Part shown: piece after piece, positions 25,101-34,238 of the stretch | Numbering within the stretch: position 1 is the first letter of the stretch | How the letters are laid out: every line of letters begins with the position of its first letter | Assembly (NCBI GenBank): GCA_033296885.1 | Contig: MU863881.1 | Location: 398,220-462,219 of the forward strand | Length of the DNA: 64,000 bases | Source: Triangularia verruculosa | Lineage: Eukaryota > Ascomycota > Sordariomycetes > Sordariales > Podosporaceae | Direction: 5' to 3' | The notes under the pieces: model-generated | The model's database searches: none | The model's input: only the letters and a program-made list of their open reading frames with translations | Told to the model about the DNA's origin: nothing | Translations under genes and position numbers: made by a program

Positions 25101-25689
25101 CTTAGTGTTAAAAGCAAAAGACACTTGCTCCATTCAAAGGCAGCAATATAGCCCTGCTGTCTTTTAGATATGGTGAAATGCACATTGGTACCTCAGGACC
25201 TCGAACCGAGAATAACGACGCACCGCACTCACACAAGGCACCTACCTATCACCACTACTGTCGTGTGGAGATCACACGGGGCTGCCATTGCCATGGATTG
25301 CTCAAGTGGTAGGTAGGGTCGGTCATACCTGATCATGTTTTCAAGATGATTATCCTTCTGTGTACCTACAGAGATCAGCTCGATGTCCTGGCATTCAAGC
25401 GTCGCCAGAAGCAACAACACGCACGATGCGACTTTGCTTGTTGGTGGCGCTCCTCTGCCTAGCATAGGTGCTTTCGCCGCCTCTGATTGGGCCGAATCCG
25501 CTGCCTTAGACCTGATCGAGAGCGCCACGCTGACAGCTCGACCGAGACCATGAGCCAACGGGTGTTTAGGCATCGACTCCTTATCCTTCAATCAACCATT
25601 TATTCAGCCATATCCGTCTCACTTTTGCGCCTGATATTCAACCCACGAAACTACGGCTCTGTTGCTGCATCGGTGCGAACACGGCAGAT

Positions 25690-27273
25690 ATGAGTGATCC
25701 AAGAGTGTTGTTGGCCGTCTTGTCTGGGGCTATTACCGTCGGGTACCTGGCCATCCGGAAGCTCACCGACTACGACCCGCGGGAACCGCCCCTGGCGCCC
25801 CAAACAATACCCATCATCAGCCACTTGATCGGTCTCTACCAGCGGACCTTCAATTATTATTCCGACATTTACGCAGAAACTGGAGCCCCAATCTTTACGG
25901 TGCCCCTCCCGGGCCAAAAGATGTATGTTGTGTCGAGTCCAGAGTTGATCCAGTCGATACAAAAGCAGCACCGGGTTTTCTCCATCGACCCGATCCTCTT
26001 GAAATTTACAAGCATCATATCTGGGGCGAGCAAGGAAGTAGATGATATCTTGCAGGTCAATATGCACGGTGACGATGGCCATCACGGTGTTGCTCAGGAA
26101 AGTCATGTCGCTCTCAAAGAGGGGACCAAACCGGCCAACATTCACGACATGAACCGGGAAATGTTGCATGAAGTTGCAAACTCCTTGAACCTTCTTGAAC
26201 CACACGTGGGCAAAGCGAAGAGAATCAAGCTATACTCATGGCTCCGCGGGGCCCTTACAAACGCCACCACCAAAGCTGTCTACGGGCCTCTGAATCCATA
26301 CAACGACACAGCCATTGCGGAAGCATTTTGGGACTTCACAGCCGGCATTATGCCTATCCTAATCAACGTTCTCCCCTCGGTCTTTGCCCGCAAGGCCATC
26401 GCCGCCCGAGACAAGGTTTCCAGCGCCTTCTTAGAATACTACACCTCCAACGGGCAGGACTCGGCCTCCCTTCTCACCCGGCTGCGATACGGGGTTGCTA
26501 CCCGCAACAAAATCCCCGTCGAGGACATTGCCAAGATCGAAGTCGGTGGGACAATCGCCATCTTGGTGAACACCGTCCCCGCCGCCTTCTGGACACTCTT
26601 CTACCTCCACGCCAACCCCTCCCTCCTCTCCTCCGTCCGAGCCGAAGTCGACGCCTGCACCGACACCGCCCACCCTGCCGACGGCAAAGTCACCAAGACA
26701 ATCGACATTGTCACCCTCAAGGCCAAGTGCCCGCTTTTGCTGTCCTCGTACCAGGAGACCCTTCGCTGCGTCGGCATGGGCACACCCGTGAGGCAAGTCA
26801 CAGAAGACACGCACCTCGACGGCTATCTCCTCAAGAAGGGGGCGTTGATCCAAATGCCAACAAGAGTCGTCCACTCCGACGCCAAGCTCTGGGGCAACAA
26901 TGCCGCCGAGTTTGTGCCGGAGCGGTTCCTCCCCGAGAATAAGTCTTCCCGTCCAAAGGACTCCTGCTTCAGGACGTTTGGAGGTGGCAGAACCCTTTGT
27001 CCGGGGAGACACTTTGCCACGAATGAGATCCTGGCCGTTGTGGCTCTCTTTATCTCGAGAATGGATATGAAGCCGGTGGACCAGGTCAAGGGGTGGGAGG
27101 CGCCGACAAGCTTCAGCACAGGGGCGGCGGGTCAGATTATGGAGCCGGATGAGGATGTCGAGGTCGAGATTACGAGAAGAGAGGGGTTAAAGGAGGGAAT
27201 TGAGTGGATTGTGAGGGCCGATAAGGGTGATAAGGTGTTCAAGATGGTCACGGAGGATTATGTGGAGGAGTGA
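25690..27273 (+). CDS. Cytochrome P450 (CYP7/CYP8-like class)
   Basis: Single-exon gene of 527 residues with an N-terminal membrane anchor (VLLAVLSGAITVGYLAI). The heme loop is FGGGRTLCPGRHFA with the axial Cys. The K-helix ExxR is in SYQETLRC and the PERF-type motif in FVPERFLPE. The I-helix region (GGTIAILVNTVPAAFWTLFY) lacks the usual AGxDT oxygen-activation motif. That loss is seen in the CYP7/CYP8-like group, which includes isomerase-type and sterol-modifying enzymes, so this may not be a simple monooxygenase. It is endoplasmic-reticulum anchored by inference. It lies downstream of the DMATS and unknown genes; substrate unknown. Confidence 0.88.
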   Translation: MSDPRVLLAVLSGAITVGYLAIRKLTDYDPREPPLAPQTIPIISHLIGLYQRTFNYYSDIYAETGAPIFTVPLPGQKMYVVSSPELIQSIQKQHRVFSIDPILLKFTSIISGASKEVDDILQVNMHGDDGHHGVAQESHVALKEGTKPANIHDMNREMLHEVANSLNLLEPHVGKAKRIKLYSWLRGALTNATTKAVYGPLNPYNDTAIAEAFWDFTAGIMPILINVLPSVFARKAIAARDKVSSAFLEYYTSNGQDSASLLTRLRYGVATRNKIPVEDIAKIEVGGTIAILVNTVPAAFWTLFYLHANPSLLSSVRAEVDACTDTAHPADGKVTKTIDIVTLKAKCPLLLSSYQETLRCVGMGTPVRQVTEDTHLDGYLLKKGALIQMPTRVVHSDAKLWGNNAAEFVPERFLPENKSSRPKDSCFRTFGGGRTLCPGRHFATNEILAVVALFISRMDMKPVDQVKGWEAPTSFSTGAAGQIMEPDEDVEVEITRREGLKEGIEWIVRADKGDKVFKMVTEDYVEE

Positions 27274-27375
27274 GGACTACAATTGCGGACGAGGAACAAA
27301 TATGGACGAAGCAAAGAAGGAGAGAATTGGCATTGATTTAGTTTGTATCTATGACTGTTCCAAACGAAAGAAGAT

Positions 27376-28383
27376 TTAAACATCCGGCTTTAGCTCAATG
27401 ATCACCTCTTTTCGGTATGCAAAAGGATCCGCCGAGCGAGCTGTCACCGGGTCAACTAATGGTAACGTGAGTTGAGAACTGAAAGTCAACCCCTCCGTGG
27501 GAATAGCTATTGGGGTAGGAGGAGGGGCTGGTGTAGTAGTGGGAGGTACAACTGGTCCCAAGTTCAGGGTTGAACTGAAGGTCAGCCCCTCGGTGGGAAT
27601 GTCGATCAGCGTAGGCTTTGGCACCACTGTGGTTGCGGTTGGAGGCACCAGGGGACCTAAGTTCAGATTGGAGGTCAAAGCCGGATTTGGTGATGGACTT
27701 GGCTTGAAGGTCGATGGCAGATCAATGGCCGTAGGGGTCTCCAACCTCGGCGGAGGCGGCTCAGCGGAGGTGATGGTAAAGGTTGGAATAGGAGTGATGG
27801 TCTTTGTTATCGTGGTGACCCTGATTGGAGTCATGGTCGACAACTGGGTGGAAGTGGCCTCTGACGTGGGGGGTTTGATGACGATGGTGGTCTTAAACGG
27901 CGTGACTGTAACACCTGGTGTAAGCGAAACGATCTGAAAAGGAACAGTAAAGGTGGTTACGAACGTAGGCTCCGGGGCTCTCTTCTCGATGGGGATGACT
28001 TGGAGCTTGGCTGTCGGGGCGGGGGTCGGCTCATCAATGGGGATGACTTCGACCTTAGTCGCCGGGGGAGGAGCAACAGAGACATGACCAAGTCCTCCAT
28101 ATCTCGGGGGAGGAATATGGACGGGAGGAAGGCCGAGCTTGGGGGTGTGGATGGGAGCAACCGAGACATGAGCGGGACCAGGCTTGATGATGACTGGGGT
28201 CCCGGTCTCTTGTCTCTTGGTCTTCCAATAAGTGCATGGCTTCTTGGGCTGACCGGGGATGACGAAACAAATGGGGCCCCAAGGGTCAGCGCTGCGGGCC
28301 TCGACGTTGTTGGCAACGGGGACTGCGGCGACGAAGGAGGAAAAGGCCACAAAGGTGGCTGCCACGGTGGAAAAGACTCTCAT
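27376..28383 (-). CDS. Secreted Pro/Thr-rich repeat protein with Kex2-like sites
   Basis: 335 residues from ATG 28383, chosen because a clear signal peptide (MRVFSTVAATFVAFSSFVAAVPVA) starts there. Next comes SADPWGPICFVIPGQPKKPC, then TYWKTKR, a two-Cys segment that ends in a dibasic Lys-Arg site. A second Lys-Arg follows VIPIE. The rest is Pro/Thr/Val-rich with duplicated blocks: HVSVAP twice, a VIPI block twice, and a roughly 32-residue repeat ending IPTEGLTFSS twice, with a partial third. RSADP appears again near the C-terminus. It is likely cell-wall bound or processed in the Golgi. No named domain; it could be a structural wall protein or a peptide precursor. Confidence 0.75.
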   Translation of the reverse strand: MRVFSTVAATFVAFSSFVAAVPVANNVEARSADPWGPICFVIPGQPKKPCTYWKTKRQETGTPVIIKPGPAHVSVAPIHTPKLGLPPVHIPPPRYGGLGHVSVAPPPATKVEVIPIDEPTPAPTAKLQVIPIEKRAPEPTFVTTFTVPFQIVSLTPGVTVTPFKTTIVIKPPTSEATSTQLSTMTPIRVTTITKTITPIPTFTITSAEPPPPRLETPTAIDLPSTFKPSPSPNPALTSNLNLGPLVPPTATTVVPKPTLIDIPTEGLTFSSTLNLGPVVPPTTTPAPPPTPIAIPTEGLTFSSQLTLPLVDPVTARSADPFAYRKEVIIELKPDV

Positions 28384-28889
28384 GGTGTATTTTTCGTTCG
28401 AAATCGTACTGCGATGACAAGAGAGCTGAGGATGAAGAGAAGAAGCGGATATGGATAGTGCTGAGAACATCGTTTTTATATTAACAAACTGGACAAACAT
28501 CTTCTACAAAGACACTGTACAGACAGGCACCCCATTCAGTCCACCCGCACAATGAACCACGGCTGGTGGATACCATTGACGCTTATTCATGACGATGGTC
28601 TTACTCCCCGTGACATAGAATGGCGACATCTTGCGAGCGGCATGGTGTTGCCACTCTTTGAAGGTCGGGTTCTTGGCATTGTTCTATCTATATCTCGAGT
28701 GCTGGTCAGGCACGCCCCTGAAGGGCAACAAAGGAGGGAGGATGCGCGATCTATTCCGGGAACGAATCGGCATCTGGTTCCTTTGTTCGCAAAGGCGTCA
28801 ACCGGCCGCTCTAGATGAAACACGCGCGATAAGCGCGTCTAGAGCAGAATTCCAGATGAGTTGAGGATAGGATAAGGTAGTGCGCCCAG
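28384..28889. other. Intergenic
   Basis: About 500 bases upstream of the secreted protein gene. Short open frames on both strands overlap and lack support. The inverted GCGCGATAAGCGCG-like stretch at about 28823-28837 (GCGCG on both sides) is a possible small hairpin. Confidence 0.4.
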
Positions 28890-28894
28890 TGTAT

Positions 28895-28985
28895 GGCCTC
28901 CTTCGCCTCGTCCTCTTTCTCCGAAACAGGCTCCGCGGTCTTATCCTTGTTAGACAGGGGGGTGTGATGATAAAATAGTGGGAAC
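28895..28985 (-). pseudogene. Truncated relic of the zinc-ribbon gene
   Basis: The minus strand here aligns with the 5' end of the gene at 21817. It shares a leader ending TATCATCAC and the codons for roughly KDKTAEPVSEKEDEAKEA, against KEKTAEPVKEKKDEEKDD in the intact copy. The start ATG has become CTG, and similarity stops after about 22 codons, before the Cys pairs, so no zinc-binding part remains. Similarity also reaches into the 5' leader, which indicates a DNA-level duplication, not domain convergence. Confidence 0.7.
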
Positions 28986-29438
28986 TGATTACCCTGCGTT
29001 AAAACATTGTGAGGACCTTGCAAGCGGCACCTACCTACCTTACCTACCTAAGGTACCTAGGCTATCTGATATTTAGAGGTAAAACAAAAGGCTAGGTTCA
29101 AGCTTTTAGAAAGATAAATATCACTTTTTAATAGGCCTACATATTCATTGGTGTAAGTTAGAATAATACATCGGTTTACTATGCTGCATTATCTTTCAGT
29201 CACAATGACGCCCATGATGATTCACGCTTGACTGGCCTGTGACAAAAAGACTCTACCTGCCCGTAGTAAAACTAAAGGCACGCCCGTCAGCAACAGGTCT
29301 GAGTAAGGTAATAGGGGAGGGAATCACTCGCATATTAAAGCTCTATAACAGACTTCTTCCCATATCATCTTCTTCCTTCTTCAACTCACCGTGACGAATT
29401 CTTGGGGATACCTTATGTGGAAACATTCTTGAATAAAA
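28986..29438. other. Intergenic, AT-rich, with TAGG/CCTA tracts
   Basis: Holds CCTACCTACCTTACCTACCT-type tracts near 29030-29060 and AT-rich DNA. The last 100 bases, CT-rich, look like the leader of the Cys-rich gene that begins at 29439. Confidence 0.45.
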
Positions 29439-30336
29439 ATGGAAGCTGGATATCTCGAGCAGACAATAGCCGGTTGGTCATCGGCCGACCCAGCTGTCAA
29501 GAAAATACACGACTTTGTGAAATTATGGTGTGGTTGTAATCCCCCATCAAATCAACAGTTCGGTGAACAATGTCATAACTGCAATGTGAGTTCTGTGAGG
29601 TTTCTAACCTACCCTTCTCTTGTTATCTAACAGTTTCGTACCCGACCTTAGAGGTTTAAGGCAGAGGCGGTTGGATCTGGCAACGGTCTCGCATACCAGT
29701 ACACCTGGAGCAAGTCAACACAGACCTTTGAGTGGGTTCCGTACAAACTACAGTGGCTGAGGGACACAGAGCGCGCTCATTTGCACGAGGCCGGGGGGAA
29801 GCAATGGCTGAACAATAGCGAGACCGCATACGATGCCTCGTATCAAAATGCTTTGGATAAAGCACAAGAGGACCCGTCACCACCACGGGTACTCCTGGTT
29901 CCTGGTTTTTCATGGTCTTTTTTCCCCTCATATGCCGCGCGTGTAGCAATCAAAGGGACTAGTGATGGCGCACCTGTTCCTCTTGCCCCAGCCCCCATCA
30001 CGGCCACTGCTCCTGGTGACAGCTCCAACCTGGGACCAGGTCCATCAGCTGCCGAAACCAACGCGGCCATCAATGCGCTTAAGGCACGACACACCGCCTA
30101 CAACAAGCTGTGTTGCTGCGAGATCCCGGGTGAAACCTGCAGGAGGCAACATGTGCCCTGCGAGCTGGTAGAATGTGGGCAAGGAGAGATCGAATACTGC
30201 AGAGTCTGCCGCTCACAACCGGTATGGTGTATTATCCTCTCTACTTTTGATGGCTTTGAGTCTCTACCTCTTGAATAGCAACACTGACCGTCACCTTTCT
30301 GTGGTGTCCTAGACCTGTCATAGTGTGGCGCAATAG
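29439..30336 (+). CDS. Cys-rich protein, paralogue A
   Basis: Exon 1 is 29439-29585, ending in EQCHNCN. A 66-nt intron (GTGAGT..TTAG) leads to exon 2 from 29652, beginning RFKAEAVGSGNG. A third small exon (30313-30336, after a GTATGG donor at 30222) would end the protein in CRVCRSQPTCHSVAQ; without it the frame stops at 30278. The N-terminal CGC..CHNC group and the C-terminal group (LCCCEIPGETCRRQHVPCEL, then EYCRVC) should each bind metal. Between them is a Pro/Ala-rich linker. The intron position, exon-2 start and Cys spacing match the gene at 34239-35040, so these are paralogues. No known family; no signal peptide, so probably intracellular. Confidence 0.65.
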
Positions 30337-30368
30337 GTACCAGAGCGGGAGCCCGTGGGACTGGGTTG

Positions 30369-30415
30369 TGACATCTGGGCCCAACTTTGATATACCATAA
30401 ATATACGACTGTTTG
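30369..30415 (+). repeat. 47-bp direct repeat, copy 1
   Basis: Near-identical to 30755-30801 in the same orientation, sharing the TGACATC start, GGGCCCAA and TATACGACTGTTTG end, 386 bases apart. The pair brackets the hairpin and tRNA-like sequence. Confidence 0.75.
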
Positions 30416-30501
30416 AGGGAGTGTGGTAACCGGCCTACCGTAAGGCTATTTAAAATATTGGCCTGTGATTGGCCAGTAGGCCTGTAAGAAAGATCAAAAG
30501 G

Positions 30502-30547
30502 CTCCCACTGGGAGTCTCTCATAGGTAGGTGTGAGAGCTAGTGGGAG
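30502..30547. repeat. Bipartite hairpin
   Basis: Outer arms CTCCCACT (30502-30509) and AGTGGGAG (30540-30547) and inner arms CTCTCA (30516-30521) and TGAGAG (30532-30537) are perfect complements, with a TAGGTAGG-containing loop. Possible folding at DNA or RNA level. Confidence 0.6.
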
Positions 30548-30573
30548 GTGTATGTGGAAGACAGTGGTTGTGG

Positions 30574-30660
30574 TGGACTTGGGATTCGAACCCAGGCACT
30601 TGCACTTGGTATTCTACTTTCCAGGAACCTTGGCGATCTTCCAAATAGGCCATTTACTAT
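30574..30660 (-). tRNA. tRNA-derived sequence (Leu-like), degenerate
   Basis: The minus strand has a perfect B-box (GGTTCGAATCC), an A-box-like TGGCCTATTTGG, a D-stem TGGC/GCCA, a long variable-arm-like region and GTCCACCA after the T-arm. The class II layout suggests a tRNA-Leu origin. The 5' acceptor strand does not pair with GTCCACC, so it is not a functional tRNA gene. It could be a pseudogene or the head of a tRNA-derived SINE. Confidence 0.5.
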
Positions 30661-30754
30661 GGCAATCGCGATAATATTCGTTCTTTCCATCTTGTGGTTG
30701 ATATGTGGCCTATGGGAGTCTTGGCCCAATTAAGCTCCCGGGGCCGGTCAACAT

Positions 30755-30801
30755 TGACATCAGGGCCCAAGATTGACACGCCAGTAATATACGACTGTTT
30801 G
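30755..30801 (+). repeat. 47-bp direct repeat, copy 2
   Basis: Partner of 30369-30415; about 80-85 percent identical by eye. Confidence 0.75.
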
Positions 30802-31174
30802 GATTCCCAGGTTTCCGCTACGGTAGGCGGGAAGCTAGGCAACCAGATAAGAGTTCATTCCCGCAACCACATCGCCGACTTCTACAATAATCGGCTGCGG
30901 CTGACAGACTGTCTGATTTTTGGGTACCTGTTTTGAATGGCCGAGAAGAGGGTGTTGGCAACTGCAGGCTCGTAGGTAAGGTACACTACTTACCTGAGCT
31001 GACATCCTCGGATTCTCATATCTACCTACCTTACATTCCATGGCGTGATGACTAGCCCTCGACCGGGCTATACCCACAATCTAGGGGAAAGTAATTTGAT
31101 TTCATGAACTCGTTATATGTGAAATCAGTTCAAGAAGTGGATGTAGCATTCCGTGGCGCTATGTTGAAACCGAC

Positions 31175-31437
31175 CTAGCGGTCTGAGCATTTTGGCGGAT
31201 CCAAATAATCGGACGCCAGATCAATGAGACACTTCCAGTTCACTTTTCCTTGTTTCCAGGGGTCTAAAGTTACCAGTTCCATAACCGTACCATGAAACTG
31301 GTAGTTAAACCAGGGACCACGGCTATGCTCAAACCCAACTTGGTCTTCAAACAGAGCCCTTTTCCTGCTCTGAACAAGCCCTTCAACAAACTGTGTTGCG
31401 AGAGTGGCGGTTGGATCCACCCATATCAAATTGCACA
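31175..31437 (-). pseudogene. Out-of-frame 3' tail of the STAND gene
   Basis: This segment is open in the frame shifted by -1 relative to the STAND coding frame. It begins at the junction near 31440-31445 and encodes about 85 further residues (LCNLIWVDPTATLATQFVEG onward) before TGA at 31175-31177. There are no splice sites that would join the frames, so either the gene carries a natural frameshift or one base is wrong in the assembly. Confidence 0.6.
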
Positions 31438-33713
31438 AGGTTCTCGCATCTTGTTGGATGTATCACTCCAGTTAGCGTGCCAAAACATCCACTCATGCTC
31501 TAGGTTACAGCCAAACTGTAAGTAGCCCGTATGATCAAACATGGTAACACCTGTGCCGAGTAGAATATCGAAATACGGTTTTGCTGTATCGAAAAGGTCT
31601 AATATCTTTGCTTTAAGGTCAATCATGTCATGATCCAGAGGCTCCAGGAATGTTCGTTTGGCACAGATAATCGAGGCAACGACGTAATGAATGCCGGGAT
31701 CATTGTCCAAGAGACGTTCGGCCTTGAACGAAATCTCGAGGAGCTCCACACCATCGGCATTGATAGCGGATCTGGCACTTTCGACGTTGGTGTTGGGGAC
31801 GCCCATGGCCGCTGTCATAACGAGTCTGGAGTATTCGAGAAATGCCGCATTCTTGTCGATCGCGAAGAACTCAGCTGGCCCGTCGCGTATTCTTCCCGAT
31901 TCTAAAAACTCCCAGACGGTATAATGAGCAAACCTCGCAGTAACGGTGGTCCACCCTAAAGGAACAGGCGAGATGTGGAAATCTCGTCTCTCAGGCGCTA
32001 CTGTGACCAGACAGCCGCAAAATTCACGGATTAGGTCTTCATTGAAAAGATAGCGGCCTGTAGTACGGCCACTCGATGCGGCGTACCTGCGCATGATATC
32101 CAGCAGCACAAGGCAAGGTATGCTGTTTGGCCAGATCAATGAATGGGCGTAGATCAGCTTCATGGTCATGCAGACGAATTCTCTCGCCTCGTTTGGGATC
32201 TGAAGGAAAATTCGCTCATATGTTTCGTCCAACGTTCTGGGAAGCGTAGCAAGGGTGCCCAAGATCACATCTTTGTGTGGCTCCAGTCGCTCAAGCACGT
32301 CGAGCTGACACACCACCCAGCGGAACCTGCTGATTTATGAGCACTCTAAAAACGCTCAAGAGGTTTGAGAGAAGTCAAGCTTACATGCCCCTCGCCTTGG
32401 CTATTATGGCATCCTCAGCCTCTCGCTGTAACCCAGTTGGCCAAGCCTTGAGCTTGCGGCTGTCTGCGAATCGTGCTCTGACAAACAGACTAATGTCCTC
32501 GTTGACCAGATTGTCTTGCATCGAGACTGGCGAAGCTACTTCCGACATAGAAGTCTCGATATCGATGTATCGTCTACTGGTCACCAGAATCCGCACGTTT
32601 TGAAACCTCGGGTCGGTGCCAAGGTCTCGGACAACACGAAGAATATCGCGCCGCGGTAAGCTCTCATCCAAGGCATCCACAATGATATAGACGCGCTCTA
32701 ATGCTTGGATAATAACCCATAGCACATGCAACAGATCAATGAGGCTGGGATCTCCCCCGGCGTGAAAAAGCTGGTAGAGACAGTCCGGCACTGTATCGAC
32801 CTGACGGCAGAGCTGTTCAACGACCCATTTCAACATTGGTGATGATTCATCTTGGTGGCGGCCAAAGTGACAGTAGTAGTACACACACACGGTAGAACCT
32901 GTGCTCTGCTTGCAATGATTCTTGAGAACGCTGACAAGGTAGGACGCTAGTATAGTCTTCCCAGCGCCAGGTATGCCATAGACCCAAAGGCATCGGTGCT
33001 GGCCGTGAGCCCAGCTTTGCCATTTTTCTGAGCGGAGAATCCAATTCCCAGTACCCGGCTCGTATTGATCGACAGATAGATGGTGCAGCGATGACGGGTC
33101 GGTTGCTCGAATCCAGTTATAGACCTCGCGCTTTTCTGCTTGAGTCAGGCTGGCATGGAGTTGGTTTACTGTGTGTCTGACATCTTTTATATCCCGACTT
33201 TTTGCTGGTTAGAATCGCATGACACGCCTACATGCTATGGGCTCAAAAGGGTTTTTGAACTTGCCTCAAATCCGCGGTCAGCGCCAAACTGAGTGTTGAC
33301 TTCTGCTGCGCCAAGTCCGACAGAAGTTTCCTCGCCCTTGCTTCCTTCAGCGGCCAAGCTAGAGAAACAAGAACTGCTTTCGCTTTGAGTTTCCCCGAAC
33401 CCATGGTCACGCCCACAGTCTGGGGGCTGTGAGGGAAGCGCGCCAACAGCTCAGTGAGTGTTTTGTAACATGCCTCAATTGGGCCATCGCTGCTAAGGAG
33501 GTAGTTCAAGGAAGGCGGTTGTTGTTGACACAGCGCGAGAAAATCCAAGCTGTCCAAAACGGTCCTCAGGGCTGATGTTTCCACGAAAATGCGCCGAAGG
33601 TCTGATGGAGCATCACACGCCGTTACCAGATAATGTTTGCAGAGGGCGATGACTTTGGCGGCGACGTCGATCACCGTGATGATGCTGGTCGCGGTGCTGA
33701 AGGGGTCCATCAT
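31426..33713 (-). CDS. STAND NTPase (HeLo-like N-terminus plus NACHT), 3' frameshift
   Basis: Exons 33713-33265, 33197-32385 and 32326-31426 give 720 residues. Intron 1 is GC-AG (GCAAGT donor, 67 nt); intron 2 is 58 nt (GTAAGC). Residues 1 to about 145 (MDPFSTATSIITVIDVAAKV onward) resemble the helical HeLo-like domain found at the head of fungal STAND proteins. The NACHT follows, with P-loop GIPGAGKT (224-231), Walker B VDALDE (323-328) and ILVTSRR; HYTVWEFLESGRI is typical of the helical part behind it. No ankyrin, WD40 or TPR repeats follow. The frame stops at 31426, but the -1 frame continues coherently (RTLCNLIWVDPTATLATQFV) to 31175, so one base change truncates the C-terminus. Related proteins act in non-self recognition and programmed cell death. 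Confidence 0.82.
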
Positions 33714-34238
33714 TTACCGTACGTTTGATCGTCGATTGTGGCAGACCACATCGGATGAAGAAAAGCACATGGCTTCTAGGCAGCGGGATCAGTGCCATGG
33801 GGGTAACCTCCTCTTATGCCTAGAGCACCACAAACACGCGAAATACAGTGACATCATTTCTTTGATGTTGTGGTGCAACGGTTGGTCGGACGAGATTATG
33901 CGGTGCTTCAGTTGTGACCGGTTCCACGGCGATCAGGACCGCTGTTCAAAAACCATTCGATTGATACCTATCATCAAGCTACTAATAAGTCAAGCTACAG
34001 GCTTGACTCGCTCTATTAAGCCCTACCACTATCGTATCCGCCTCAACAGTTACCATTTGAGGTATCGGGCCGGAAGACTTAACATGGACGTCTCTTCACC
34101 GTGCGTTAATCTTCTTCTGGAGGTCTTCATTGGCCTTTTTCTGCTTCCGTGCCCTTTGCTCATAACGGCGGCGCGGTCTGGTAGGTATGCCTTGGATTTC
34201 GAGTTGAATTGCATTGCTAATAAGTCTGTTAGACATTG
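33714..34238. other. Intergenic upstream of the STAND gene
   Basis: Half a kilobase between the STAND start and the 3' end of paralogue B. A 206-codon open frame crosses it on the plus strand (33637-34257) but overlaps the STAND first exon and has no recognisable features. Confidence 0.45.

Noticed and set aside
26431..27012. 193-codon minus-strand frame
   Set aside because: Antisense to the P450 heme-domain coding region.
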